Below the pieces are notes generated by a model, which saw only the letters and a program-made list of their open reading frames with translations, had not been told where the DNA came from and did no database searches. This document shows positions 9,143 to 17,600 of a stretch of 64,000 bases of DNA, one piece after another. The stretch is from Trebonia sp963777905 (GTDB lineage: Bacteria > Actinomycetota > Actinomycetes > Streptosporangiales > Streptosporangiaceae), in NCBI GenBank assembly GCA_963777905.1, contig CAVZSM010000008.1, positions 124,001 to 188,000 on the forward strand. Direction: 5' to 3'. The stretch's first letter is position 1. The number at the start of each line of letters is the position of its first letter. Made by a program: the position numbers and the translations under genes.

Positions 9143-10070
9143 GCTGGTCGTTCTCGGCACGGCGAGCCAGGCGCCCACCAGAACCCGCAACCACAACGGG
9201 TACTTCCTGCGCTGGGACGGTGAGGGCCTGCTGTTCGACCCGGGGGAGGGCACCCAGCGTCAGATGCTGTTCGCGGGTGTTACCGCGAGCCAGGTCACCC
9301 GCGTGCTTATTACGCACTTCCACGGCGACCACTGCCTGGGGGTGCCCGGCGTGCTGCAGCGGATGTCCCTGGACCGGGTCCCGCACCCGGTGCGGGCGTA
9401 CTACCCCGCGGCGGATGCCGAGGTGTTCTGGCGGCTGCGGCACGCGTCGCTGTTTCACGACACGCTCACGCTGGTGGAGCATCCGGTGGACGGCGACGGA
9501 GTGGTGGCGGACCGGACGGACGGCGCGGGGAGTGACGGCTTCCGGCTGGAGGCGCGGGCCCTGTCGCACCTGGTGCCCGCCGTGGGCTACCGGCTGGTCG
9601 AGCCGGACGGGCGGCGGATGCTGCGCGACGAGCTCGCCGCCCGCGGCATCGCCGGTCCCGACGTCGGCCGCCTGCGCCGGGCGGGCCGCCTCGTCACGGG
9701 CGGCCGGCTGGTGACGCTCGAGGAGGTCAGCGTGCCCAGGCGCGGCCAGCGCTTCGCGTTCATCATGGACACCCGGCTGTGCGACGCGGCGTTCGAGCTG
9801 GCCGACGGCGCGGACATGCTGGTGTGCGAGTCGACGTTCGCCGACGCGGACGCCGCGCTGGCCCGCGATTACGGGCACCTCACGGCCGGGCAGGCGGGGC
9901 AGATCGCCGCGGCCTCAGGTGCTCGCCTGCTGGTGCTGACCCACTTCTCGCAGCGCTACGAGACAGGCCCGCCAGAACGCCTCAGAGACGAGGCCGCGGC
10001 GGCCTTCACCGGCGAGATCGCGCTAGCCGCGGACCTGGACAGAATCCCCGTCCCGACGCGCACGGCCTGA
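9129..10070 (+). CDS. rnz: Ribonuclease Z (metallo-beta-lactamase fold)
   Basis: About 313 residues from the GTG at 9129, which gives the family-like beginning VANRELVVLGTAS; an ATG at 9099 is possible. The zinc motif HFHGDH (residues 63-68 from this start), the STFAD segment and the C-terminal THFSQRY identify tRNA 3' endonuclease RNase Z, which matures the 3' end of tRNA precursors. It overlaps the DUF1003 gene by 14 bases, so it is likely co-translated. The stop codon is itself the TGA that begins the first TGATAACAGCAAG repeat. Confidence 0.88.
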   Translation: MANRELVVLGTASQAPTRTRNHNGYFLRWDGEGLLFDPGEGTQRQMLFAGVTASQVTRVLITHFHGDHCLGVPGVLQRMSLDRVPHPVRAYYPAADAEVFWRLRHASLFHDTLTLVEHPVDGDGVVADRTDGAGSDGFRLEARALSHLVPAVGYRLVEPDGRRMLRDELAARGIAGPDVGRLRRAGRLVTGGRLVTLEEVSVPRRGQRFAFIMDTRLCDAAFELADGADMLVCESTFADADAALARDYGHLTAGQAGQIAAASGARLLVLTHFSQRYETGPPERLRDEAAAAFTGEIALAADLDRIPVPTRTA

Positions 10071-10267
10071 TAACAGCAAGATGTGCGTTGTCGCCGGGCC
10101 GCATGCCGTTAGTGCTGGGGATGTGACCGCTGTGGGCGGCCACATCCCCAGCACTGTCCCGTTGACGAGATAACAGCAAGAAGCGGCCAGGTCGTCAGAG
10201 ATCGTGGGGACTTTGACCCCGACAAACTTCCCACAATGATTCCGCCGCGCTGATAACAGCAAGAAGC
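10068..10267. repeat. Cluster of three TGATAACAGCAAG repeats spaced by hairpins
   Basis: The sequence GATAACAGCAAG occurs at 10069, 10169 and 10252, the last two continuing as GAAGC. The first interval holds a perfect 15-bp inverted repeat. The second holds an element (GTGGGGACTTTG ... CAAACTTCCCAC) that recurs at 62.4 kb between two further copies of the same direct repeat. This organisation is that of a dispersed intergenic hairpin family rather than of coding sequence. Confidence 0.8.
10111..10155. terminator. Perfect 15-bp hairpin behind rnz
   Basis: AGTGCTGGGGATGTG and its exact complement are separated by 15 bases. It sits 41 bases after the rnz stop and could end or stabilise that transcript. 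No T-run follows, so it is not a canonical intrinsic terminator and may belong to the surrounding repeat family. Confidence 0.65.
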
Positions 10268-10311
10268 AGTTGCACTGCCAAACGGTGAGAGCGTGCCCCG
10301 GCCGCGCGCCG

Positions 10312-10324
10312 TACACTCGCGGTC
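10312..10324 (+). promoter_or_regulatory. Probable -10 element giving a leaderless GNAT transcript
   Basis: TACACT (10312-10317) is followed seven bases later by the GTG start at 10325, the spacing expected when transcription begins at the start codon. I see no convincing -35. Confidence 0.45.
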
Positions 10325-10882
10325 GTGTCGGTGCCTGGCATTACGTTCCGGTTGCTCGAGGGAAACGGCGGCGCGACCGTGGATGACGCCGAGCTGCTGG
10401 CGCTGCGCGCGGAGGTGTGCGGCGACGGCGACGGCGACGGCGCGCCAGCCGCGGCCACCGCCAGGCAGCTGCGGGTGCGGCGCCGCCAGCCTGGCTTCGT
10501 CCTCGCCGAGGCCCGCCACGGCGGCTACCTCGTGGCGTACGCGTCGGGCCTGCCGCTGCGCCCGTCCACCTCCTGGTGGAAAGACCTGACCACTCAACTG
10601 CCCGGCAACGTCACCGCCGAATACCCCGGCCGCACTTTCGCCCTCACCGAGATCCTCGTCCGCCCGTCCTGGCGGCGGCAGGGCATCGGCCGGGCGCTGC
10701 ACGACCTCATCCTCGACGGCCGGGCGGAAGAACGGGCAACCCTCACCGTCCCGCCGGATGCGGCCGCCGCGCAGGCCGCCTTCAGGTCATGGGGCTGGCG
10801 GCGGCTCGCGCGCACTCGCGGCCAGGGCCCGGACGTGCCGGTGCTCGACGTCCTATTGACGGGCCTCCCGCTTTGGCGATAA
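10325..10882 (+). CDS. GNAT-family acetyltransferase
   Basis: A 185-residue protein with a GTG start. Motif A of the GNAT fold is clear (LTEILVRPSWRRQGIGRALH), including the R/Q-x-x-G-x-G/A acetyl-CoA pyrophosphate loop, preceded by the beta strand with YLVAYASGLPL. An Asp/Gly stretch (GDGDGDG) sits in a loop near residue 36. The substrate cannot be told from sequence. A stable hairpin follows (10894-10914). Confidence 0.83.
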   Translation: MSVPGITFRLLEGNGGATVDDAELLALRAEVCGDGDGDGAPAAATARQLRVRRRQPGFVLAEARHGGYLVAYASGLPLRPSTSWWKDLTTQLPGNVTAEYPGRTFALTEILVRPSWRRQGIGRALHDLILDGRAEERATLTVPPDAAAAQAAFRSWGWRRLARTRGQGPDVPVLDVLLTGLPLWR

Positions 10883-10893
10883 AGCCATAAATG

Positions 10894-10914
10894 CCGCTAA
10901 ACGTGATTTAGCGG
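10894..10914. terminator. Hairpin after the GNAT gene
   Basis: CCGCTAAA and TTTAGCGG form an 8-bp stem with a 5-base loop, 12 bases past the stop. No T-tract follows, so termination strength is uncertain. Confidence 0.5.
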
Positions 10915-10936
10915 AATGAGGGCTAGACTTCACGAC

Positions 10937-10954
10937 GGCAAAGTTCCCACAATG
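10937..10954 (+). repeat. Isolated half of the TTCCCACAATG element
   Basis: GGCAAAGTTCCCACAATG closely matches the right arm of the elements at about 10222 and 62454 (GGCAAACTTCCCACGATG in the latter), here without flanking direct repeats. It lies in the leader region of the protease gene. Confidence 0.55.
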
Positions 10955-10991
10955 TATCTGGCGGTCCCCGGCGCTCTCAATTATCTGCACG

Positions 10992-11011
10992 GACAGCATT
11001 CACGCTGTCCA
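10992..11011 (+). promoter_or_regulatory. Hairpin just upstream of the protease ribosome-binding site
   Basis: GGACAGC and GCTGTCC form a perfect 7-bp stem with a 6-base loop. The stem ends about 15 bases before the ATG at 11027, close to the ribosome-binding GGGG, and could modulate translation. Confidence 0.5.
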
Positions 11012-11026
11012 GGTACGGGGGACACC

Positions 11027-11875
11027 ATGTACGCGGGACCAACCAGCACCAAATTCGGACAAGTAGCGATAGCAGAACCGCTCAGGTTCGACCTACTTGA
11101 ATTCCACGACGACACTCCGCTCAAAGAAGTCGAGCACGACATTCCCATCCCGGTCCTCGACCAGGAAGACCTGGACAAGCAGGGCATCGACGTGACCAAG
11201 CTGGTGCCAGGCGCCGCGGCCGCGGACGCGCTCGGCTCCTGCACCTGCAACACCGGCACGGCGCACATCGCCGAGCGGTGGGCCGCCGCCGGCAAGGACA
11301 TCACGGGCCTCAAGCTCACCGGCGGCACCGGCGCGATCGCCATGTCCGGGACCGACGGCACGGCCGACGAGGAGTTCGCGATCCTCCTGTACCACCTGGT
11401 CACCGACCAGACCGGCGTCCCGTCCCAGGAATGGCCGCCCACCGACTGCGGCTCCAACGGCCTGTACGTCTGCCAGGAGCTCATCGCCCAGGGCTTCGCG
11501 GCCAGCTACAAGTCCGCGCCGAACGTCACCGCCGCCCTCGCCCTGCTGCAATTGGGCACCGTCATGCAGGGCGGCCCGTGGTTCAACTCGTGGATGAAGC
11601 CCGACAGTAACGGCTTCGTGGACGGCGACGGCAGCTACGAGGCCATGCGCGCGTCCGTGAAGTCCGGCGTGGCCGGCGGCCACGAGACGCTGCAGCGCGG
11701 CATCACGCAGCTGGCCCTGACCAGCAGCGGCAGCGTCGACCTGGGCAACACGGTCATCAAGGTCAGGAACTCGTGGAGCACGCAGTTCGGCCTGAACGGC
11801 GACTACCTGCTGCACGCCTCGACCCTGAACTACCTGCTCAGGTACTACGACTTCAAGGCGGTCGTGCTCGCCTGA
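11027..11875 (+). CDS. Papain-like (C1-fold) cysteine peptidase
   Basis: About 282 residues from ATG 11027, preceded by ACGGGGGACACC; the frame is open to 10916 but that extension is unlikely to be protein. The order of putative catalytic residues fits the papain fold: Cys in ALGSCTCNTGTA (residue 72 or 74), His in GGHET (219) and Asn in VRNSWS (248) followed by a Gly-rich strand (FGLNGDYLLH). No signal peptide or propeptide is evident, so it may act in the cytosol or be exported unusually. Related bacterial C1-like proteins are poorly characterised. The 3' end overlaps the convergent ECF sigma gene by 31 bases. Confidence 0.72.
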   Translation: MYAGPTSTKFGQVAIAEPLRFDLLEFHDDTPLKEVEHDIPIPVLDQEDLDKQGIDVTKLVPGAAAADALGSCTCNTGTAHIAERWAAAGKDITGLKLTGGTGAIAMSGTDGTADEEFAILLYHLVTDQTGVPSQEWPPTDCGSNGLYVCQELIAQGFAASYKSAPNVTAALALLQLGTVMQGGPWFNSWMKPDSNGFVDGDGSYEAMRASVKSGVAGGHETLQRGITQLALTSSGSVDLGNTVIKVRNSWSTQFGLNGDYLLHASTLNYLLRYYDFKAVVLA

Positions 11876-12888
11876 CGTCCCGGGGTCATCGGGGGCAGCC
11901 CGAACACGGGAAACAGCCCGGGATCGAGGAATGACACGATCCGCGCCAGGGCTGCCCCCCTGACCTCAAGCACGACGATGGCGTGCGCGTGATAGCCGCC
12001 GTCGCCGCCTCGCCGGTACGCGGCGAACGCGGGCTGCCCGTTGGCGCCGATCGCGGTCAGCGCGAAATCGCCTGGCGCGCCGAGCACCCGGGTGCCGAAG
12101 AAGCGGGCGACCGCCTCGCGGCCGGCGAACCAGGTCGGCGTCGGGGGCATCTCGAGCACGGCGTCCGCGGCGAGCAGTCGCGTCAGCGCGGCCACGTCGG
12201 CGTTCTCGAACGCCGCCGCGTACTTGTCCACGATCGCGCGCGTGCCGGCGTCGGCGGGCTCGCGGACGTCGTCCTCGCCGACCCCGGCCTGCCGCAGCCC
12301 GTCCCTCGCGCGCCGCAGCGCGCTGTTCACCGCGATCACTGACATCTGGAGCAGGCCGGCGACCTCGGCGGCGGGCCAGCCGAGCACGTCGCGCAGGATG
12401 AGCACGGCACGCTGCCGGGGCGGCAGGTGCTGCAGGGCGGCGACCAGCGCCAGCCGGACACTCTGCCTGGAGACGACGATCGAGGCGGGATCCGCCGGGG
12501 CGCCAGGGGCGCCAGGGCCGGCGCGCAGCGCCGCGTCTGGCAGCGGTTCCAGCCAGGGCACCTCAGGCCGCGCGGCGGCCAGCGGCGCGTCCAGGGCATC
12601 CGGCGCGCCAAGGCCGGACGGCAGCGGGCGCCGCGCCCGGTTCTCCAGCGCCCGCAGGCACACGTTGGTGCAGATGCGGTACAGCCAGGTCCGCATCGAG
12701 GCACGGCCCTCGAACCCGTCCCACGCCCGCCAGGCGCGGACGAGGGTCTCCTGTACCAGGTCCTCGGCGTCGTGCACCGAGCCGACCATCCGGTAGCAGT
12801 GCGCGAGCAGTTCGGGCCGGTACGGGTCCGCCAGGCGCGCGAAGTCCTCGCCGCCGCGCGGCAGGCGCCCGGCCGCTGTTGCTGACAT
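11845..12888 (-). CDS. ECF sigma factor with SnoaL-like C-terminal domain (SigG-like)
   Basis: A 347-residue ECF-type RNA polymerase sigma factor. Region 2 has LLAHCYRMVGSVHDAEDLVQ and RASMRTWLYRICTNVCL; region 4 has LPPRQRAVLILRDVLGW and SVIAVNSALRRAR. The C-terminal ~130 residues form a SnoaL/NTF2-like domain (KYAAAFENADVAALTRLL, WFAGREAVARFF), as in the SigG-like (ECF56) and ECF41 groups, where the tail replaces a membrane anti-sigma factor. An Ala/Pro linker separates the sigma regions. It is divergent from an SDR gene, with a perfect palindrome between them. Confidence 0.86.
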   Translation of the reverse strand: MSATAAGRLPRGGEDFARLADPYRPELLAHCYRMVGSVHDAEDLVQETLVRAWRAWDGFEGRASMRTWLYRICTNVCLRALENRARRPLPSGLGAPDALDAPLAAARPEVPWLEPLPDAALRAGPGAPGAPADPASIVVSRQSVRLALVAALQHLPPRQRAVLILRDVLGWPAAEVAGLLQMSVIAVNSALRRARDGLRQAGVGEDDVREPADAGTRAIVDKYAAAFENADVAALTRLLAADAVLEMPPTPTWFAGREAVARFFGTRVLGAPGDFALTAIGANGQPAFAAYRRGGDGGYHAHAIVVLEVRGAALARIVSFLDPGLFPVFGLPPMTPGRQASTTALKS

Positions 12889-12915
12889 ACCTCAATAGAC
12901 CCGCGGCGCGGAGAA

Positions 12916-12931
12916 AACTCACCGGTGAGTT
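12916..12931. promoter_or_regulatory. Perfect 16-bp palindrome between the ECF sigma and SDR genes
   Basis: AACTCACCGGTGAGTT is fully self-complementary and sits in the 96-base divergent intergenic region, a likely operator for a dimeric repressor controlling one or both genes. No repressor gene is adjacent, so the binder is unknown. Confidence 0.6.
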
Positions 12932-12984
12932 CGCGCCGCCGCCCGGATCAGTACCGGTAAACCGCACCGGACTAGGAGCCCGTC

Positions 12985-13737
12985 ATGTCAGCGAATGACC
13001 TTTCAGGAACGACCGCCATCGTCACCGGCGCGAGCCGGGGCTTCGGCCGCGGCACCGCCGTCGCGCTGCACGCGGCCGGGGCGCACGTCGTCGGCATCGC
13101 CAGGGACCGCGCCCCGCTCGATGAACTGCGCGCCGAACTCGGCGACGCGTTCACGCCCGTCGCCGCCGACGCGGCCGACCCAGTGGCGGCGGGTCACCTC
13201 ATCGACACTTACCAGCCGCGCGTCCTGGTCCTGAACGCCGGCGTCAGCCCGCTGTCCCGCCCGCTGCACGAGCACACCTGGGAGACGTTCAGCCGTCCCT
13301 GGGACGTCGACGTCAGGCACGCCTTCCACTGGACCCGCGAGGCGCTGCTGCGCCCGCTGCCCCCCGGCAGCGCGGTCGTCGCGCTGTCCAGCGGCGCCGC
13401 CTTGCAGGGATCGCCGCTCAGCGGCGGCTACGCGGGCGCCAAGGCCACCATCCGGTTCCTCACCGCCTACGCCGCCGACGAGTCGGAGCGGGCCGGGCTC
13501 GGCATCCGGTTCACCGCGGTGCTGCCGCAGCTGACCCCGGCCACCGGGCTCGGCGCCGCCGCGGTCGCGGCCTACGCCGCCCGCGCGGGCATGGACGTCG
13601 AGGCCTTCCTGAAGGACCGCGGCCCGGCCCTGACCCCCGAGCAGGCGGGCGCCGCGATCACCACCCTGATCGGCGACCCGGGCCACGACCAGCGCGCCTA
13701 TCTCCTGACCGCCGCCGGTCTCCGCCCGCTGAACTGA
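12985..13737 (+). CDS. Short-chain dehydrogenase/reductase
   Basis: A 250-residue classical SDR. Residues 14-21 contain the cofactor motif TGASRGFG; LNAG lies near residue 84, and the catalytic Ser (ALSSGAAL) and YxxxK (YAGAK) follow near 132-152. It would oxidise or reduce an alcohol/ketone with NAD(P)H. A ribosome-binding AGGAG (12973-12977) precedes the ATG. It is divergent from the ECF sigma gene, suggesting it may be under that sigma factor's control (inference). Confidence 0.88.
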   Translation: MSANDLSGTTAIVTGASRGFGRGTAVALHAAGAHVVGIARDRAPLDELRAELGDAFTPVAADAADPVAAGHLIDTYQPRVLVLNAGVSPLSRPLHEHTWETFSRPWDVDVRHAFHWTREALLRPLPPGSAVVALSSGAALQGSPLSGGYAGAKATIRFLTAYAADESERAGLGIRFTAVLPQLTPATGLGAAAVAAYAARAGMDVEAFLKDRGPALTPEQAGAAITTLIGDPGHDQRAYLLTAAGLRPLN

Positions 13738-13834
13738 GAGAAGATCTTTTATCCCGAACGGTCTCGTTGCTTCGCCCGTCCCGCCATGAAAGCCTTGAAT
13801 CGACGATCATCGAGGCAGGCAGGGATGGCAGCGC

Positions 13835-14623
13835 ATGACAGTGACCGAACTCGGCAAGCCGGCGACCGGGGACCACGCGGCGGAAGAGGCGCGGCTGCGG
13901 CGGGAGCTCGCCGCCGTCTACCGGCTCATCGCGCATTTCAAGATGACCGACCTGATCTACAACCACATCTCGGTCCGGCTGCCGGGTCCTGAGCACCGGT
14001 TCCTGCTCAACCCGTACGGCCTGCTGTATGAGGAGATCACCGCCTCCAGCCTGGTGATCGTCGGCCTGGACGGCCAGCTGATCACGGACGGGCCGTGGCG
14101 GGTCAACCCGGCCGGGTTCGTGATCCACAGCGCGATCCACGAGGCCCGCGAGGACGCGCTGTGCGTGCTGCACACGCACACGAAGGCCGGCTGCGCGGTC
14201 GCCGCGCAAGAGCATGGCCTGCTGCCGCTCAACCAGATGTCGCTCGAGTTCTACAACCGGGTCGGCTACCACGACTACGAGGGAATCGCGCTGTCCAACG
14301 CGGAGAAGAAGCGGCTTGTCGCCGACCTCGGCGACAAGCCGGTGATGATCTTGCGCAACCACGGCCTGCTCACCATCGGCACGACGCCGGGCCAGGCGTT
14401 CCGCCGGATGTTCTACCTGGAGCGCGCCTGCCAGATCCAGGCGGACGCGCTCGCCGGGGGAGCGGCCCTCGTCACGCCGCCGCCCGAGGTGTGCGAGCGC
14501 ACCGCGCGGCAGTTCGAGGGCGACCACAGCGACGACGACTACGGCGACGCGACCGCGCCGGACCTCGTCTGGGACGCCATGCTGCGCCTCGTGGAGCGCA
14601 TCGCGCCGGATTACAAGGATTGA
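13835..14623 (+). CDS. Class II aldolase/adducin family protein
   Basis: A 262-residue protein preceded by a GGGATGG purine stretch. The fold's metal ligands are visible: HTHTK near residues 112-116 (His-x-His pair) and a further His in RNHGLLTIG. YNHISVRLP and the NPYGLLYEEI segment are typical of the aldolase-II/adducin family. Members without nearby sugar-kinase genes are often of unknown substrate; aldol cleavage or decarboxylation of a small hydroxy acid is possible. It ends 45 bases before the convergent polysaccharide synthase gene. Confidence 0.83.
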   Translation: MTVTELGKPATGDHAAEEARLRRELAAVYRLIAHFKMTDLIYNHISVRLPGPEHRFLLNPYGLLYEEITASSLVIVGLDGQLITDGPWRVNPAGFVIHSAIHEAREDALCVLHTHTKAGCAVAAQEHGLLPLNQMSLEFYNRVGYHDYEGIALSNAEKKRLVADLGDKPVMILRNHGLLTIGTTPGQAFRRMFYLERACQIQADALAGGAALVTPPPEVCERTARQFEGDHSDDDYGDATAPDLVWDAMLRLVERIAPDYKD

Positions 14624-14668
14624 CCGCGGCGGGCGCCAGGAGCGCCCTCGTCTCCCCGGCGCCAGCGC

Positions 14669-17600
14669 CTAGTTGCGCTCGGCCGGCTGGATTCTCTCCG
14701 GCGGCGTGGCCGTAGGGGACTGCTGGTCATCTCCGGTTTCGCCGTCCGTGTCTGGGTAGCCCTGCGCATCGTCGCTGTCCCGCTCGGGCAGCCGCAGAGC
14801 CTCGGTGTCCCAGAGCGTCTCGGCGGGTTCCCAGCTGACCCGCGGTATCGGCCCCGTGTCGGCTTCCCAGTCCGGGACGGCTGCACGGTCAGCCCACACC
14901 GGCTCGGCTGCCACGCCCGCCCCATCCGGCTCTGTGCCGTTCGATGCTGTGCCGTTCGACACCGTGCCATTGGACACCGTGCCATTGGACACCGTGCCGT
15001 TCGGGACTGCGCCGTTCGACGCTGTGCCGTTGGGCACCGTGCCGTTGGACGCTGCGCCGTTGGACGCTGTGCCATCGGACACCGGGCCGTTCGGAACCGG
15101 GCCGTTCGGAACCGGGCCGTTCGGAACCGGGCCGTTCGGAACCGGGCCGTTCGACACTGTGCTGTTGGGCACGGCGCCGTTCGACGCCGCGCCGTTCGAC
15201 GCCGCGGCGTGCGGCTCGGCCGGCTCGCCGGCCTCCGGCGGCGTGCCGGCCGGCTCGGCCTTCGCTGCCGTCTCCCGCGCGCGGGCCGTGTCGTCGTCCA
15301 GCTTGAGCATGGGGAGCGCCTTGGTCTCGGCGTTCTCGCGCTGCCACTCTTCTTCCACGGGGACCTGGGTGGTCTCGTGCTCCCACTCTTCCGCGGAGAC
15401 CTGAGTGACTTCGGCCAGCGGGATCCCGCCGGTCGTACGGGCCGCCACGGGCACCGGCACGGGCACGGCGTCGACGCCGACCTTCCTGCTGACCGTGCCG
15501 CCGACGACCACCCCGCTGCGGGGCACCTGCGACCAGATTTTCCGCGTGGTCGGCATCCGGCCGCTGAGGATCATCCAGAAACAGACGGCCGTTAGGTAGA
15601 TCTGCAGCGGGTCGTTGATGAACCGGTACCAGATCGCCGAGAACGGGTTCATCTTCGCGCGCAGGATGATCATCGCGATCACGGTCTGCACGGCACGGAA
15701 GCCGATGAAAATGATCGGGAAGAGGTAAATCGGGCCGAGCGTGCCCTGGGTCAGCCCGTAGATGAGCATGATGTACGAAAGCGGCAGGAACAGCTGCGGC
15801 ACCACGCTGCCGTACAGGGCGAACCACCACTGCAGCGTGAGCAGCTGGTACTTGTCCATCCGGTAGAAGATCTCGCGGTGCTCGAACAGCGTCTGCAGCA
15901 CGCCGATCGTCCACCGCCGCCACTGCCTGCGCAGCACCTTGAAGGTGAGCGGCACCTCGGTGTAGGCGATGGCGTGGAGGTCCTGCACGATGCGCATCCG
16001 CGGCCGGCGGCGCCGCATCCGCTGTGGCGCCTCGGCGTCCTCCGCCACGACGCGGTCCGGCATGAAGCCGACCTCGCGCAGCCACTGGGTGCGGAACGCG
16101 GAGTACGCGCCGGGCACGATGACGATGCCGTTGCTCAGGTTCTGCACCGCGCGGGTCAGCGCGATGCCCAGGTCGTACTCGGCGGCCTGGAAGTTGGCGA
16201 TCATGTGCTGCCGCCAGCCCTTGCCGCGGTCGCCCGCCTTCGTGTACCCGGCGACCGCGCCGACCCGGCGGTCCTTGAACCACCTGACCAGGCACGCTAT
16301 CGAGTACGCGTCCTTCGGGATCGTGTCGGCGTCCATGATGATCATGATGTCCGAAGTGACGTACTGCATGCCGAAGTTGAGCGCCCGCGCCTTTCCGCCG
16401 TTACCCTGCTGGACGGCGATGACCTCGGGATACTCGGTGGCGAGCTCGCACAAGATCTCCCACGTGGTGTCGGCGGGATCGTTGTCGGCCGAGCCGTCGT
16501 CGACCAGCACGATACGAAGCGGGAAGGGCAGGCCTTCGCCGCAGTGCAGCACCCGCTCGACCGTGTTCCTGATGACCTTCGACTCTTTCCAGCACGGGAT
16601 GAGGATCCCGAGCTCGTCGGGGTACCAGTCCGGCGCCTTGCGGTAGCTGAAGATCCGGTCGGCGGCCGCGCCGAGCAGGATCAGCAAGCTGATCACGATG
16701 ATGATGACCGTCATGATCCGGATCAGCGACGCGTAGAACCCCTTGAAGACCGAGCCGTAAGCCTCCAGCCAGTAGCCGGCGGTGTCGACCCGGGTCGGCG
16801 GGACGCCGCGGGAGATGACCGGCCCGTGCCAGCCCGGCTGCTCGGCGAGCAGCTGCGGGATGGTCATAAATTTGTAGTCGTCGCTCCTGCCTTCCCTGAT
16901 GATCTTCTTAGAGAGGGCCACCGTGGACGCCCGGTTGCCGCCGCCGTCGTGCATGATCACGACCTGGCCGGCGCTGCTGGGGCTAGGCGACAGCGGCGGC
17001 GGCGGGATCTCCTGGCCCGAGTATGCGTAGTCGGAGGTGTCGCTGGTGAAGCCGACCTCGGTGAAGCCCAGCTGCTGGCCCACCAGGGTGTCGAACATGC
17101 CGTTGCCGGCCGATACCTGGTCACCGCCCTGGTACGGGGTGCGCCAGATCCGGGTCTGGTAGTTCCCCAGCTGGGCCTGGACGCGGGCGGTGGCGAGCAG
17201 CTGGTCCCTGGCCTGGAGGTTGGTCAGCGTGATCAGCTCGGGGTGGGTGTAGGAGTGGTTGCCGACCGCGTTGCCGTGCGCCAGCGCGGACTGGAATTCC
17301 TGCTTATACAGGAGGTCCTGGCTGCCGATGTTGAAGAACGTGGCGTGCACGCCGTACGCATCGAGGATGCCGAGTATCTGCGGCGTCCACTGGCCGCTCG
17401 GCCCGTCGTCGTAGGTGAGGATGAGGGTGTGCACCGGCACCGTGCCGAACTCCTCGACCGCGTAGCCGCAGCGGGCACCGTGGGCTTCGAGCTGGGTGAG
17501 CGGCCGGTAGACCTGCCCGGTGAAGGGGTCGACGGCGTAGTCCGTGCCGCCGTCGTGCACGACCTTGACGACGCGCTGGAACACGCCGGTGCCGATGACC

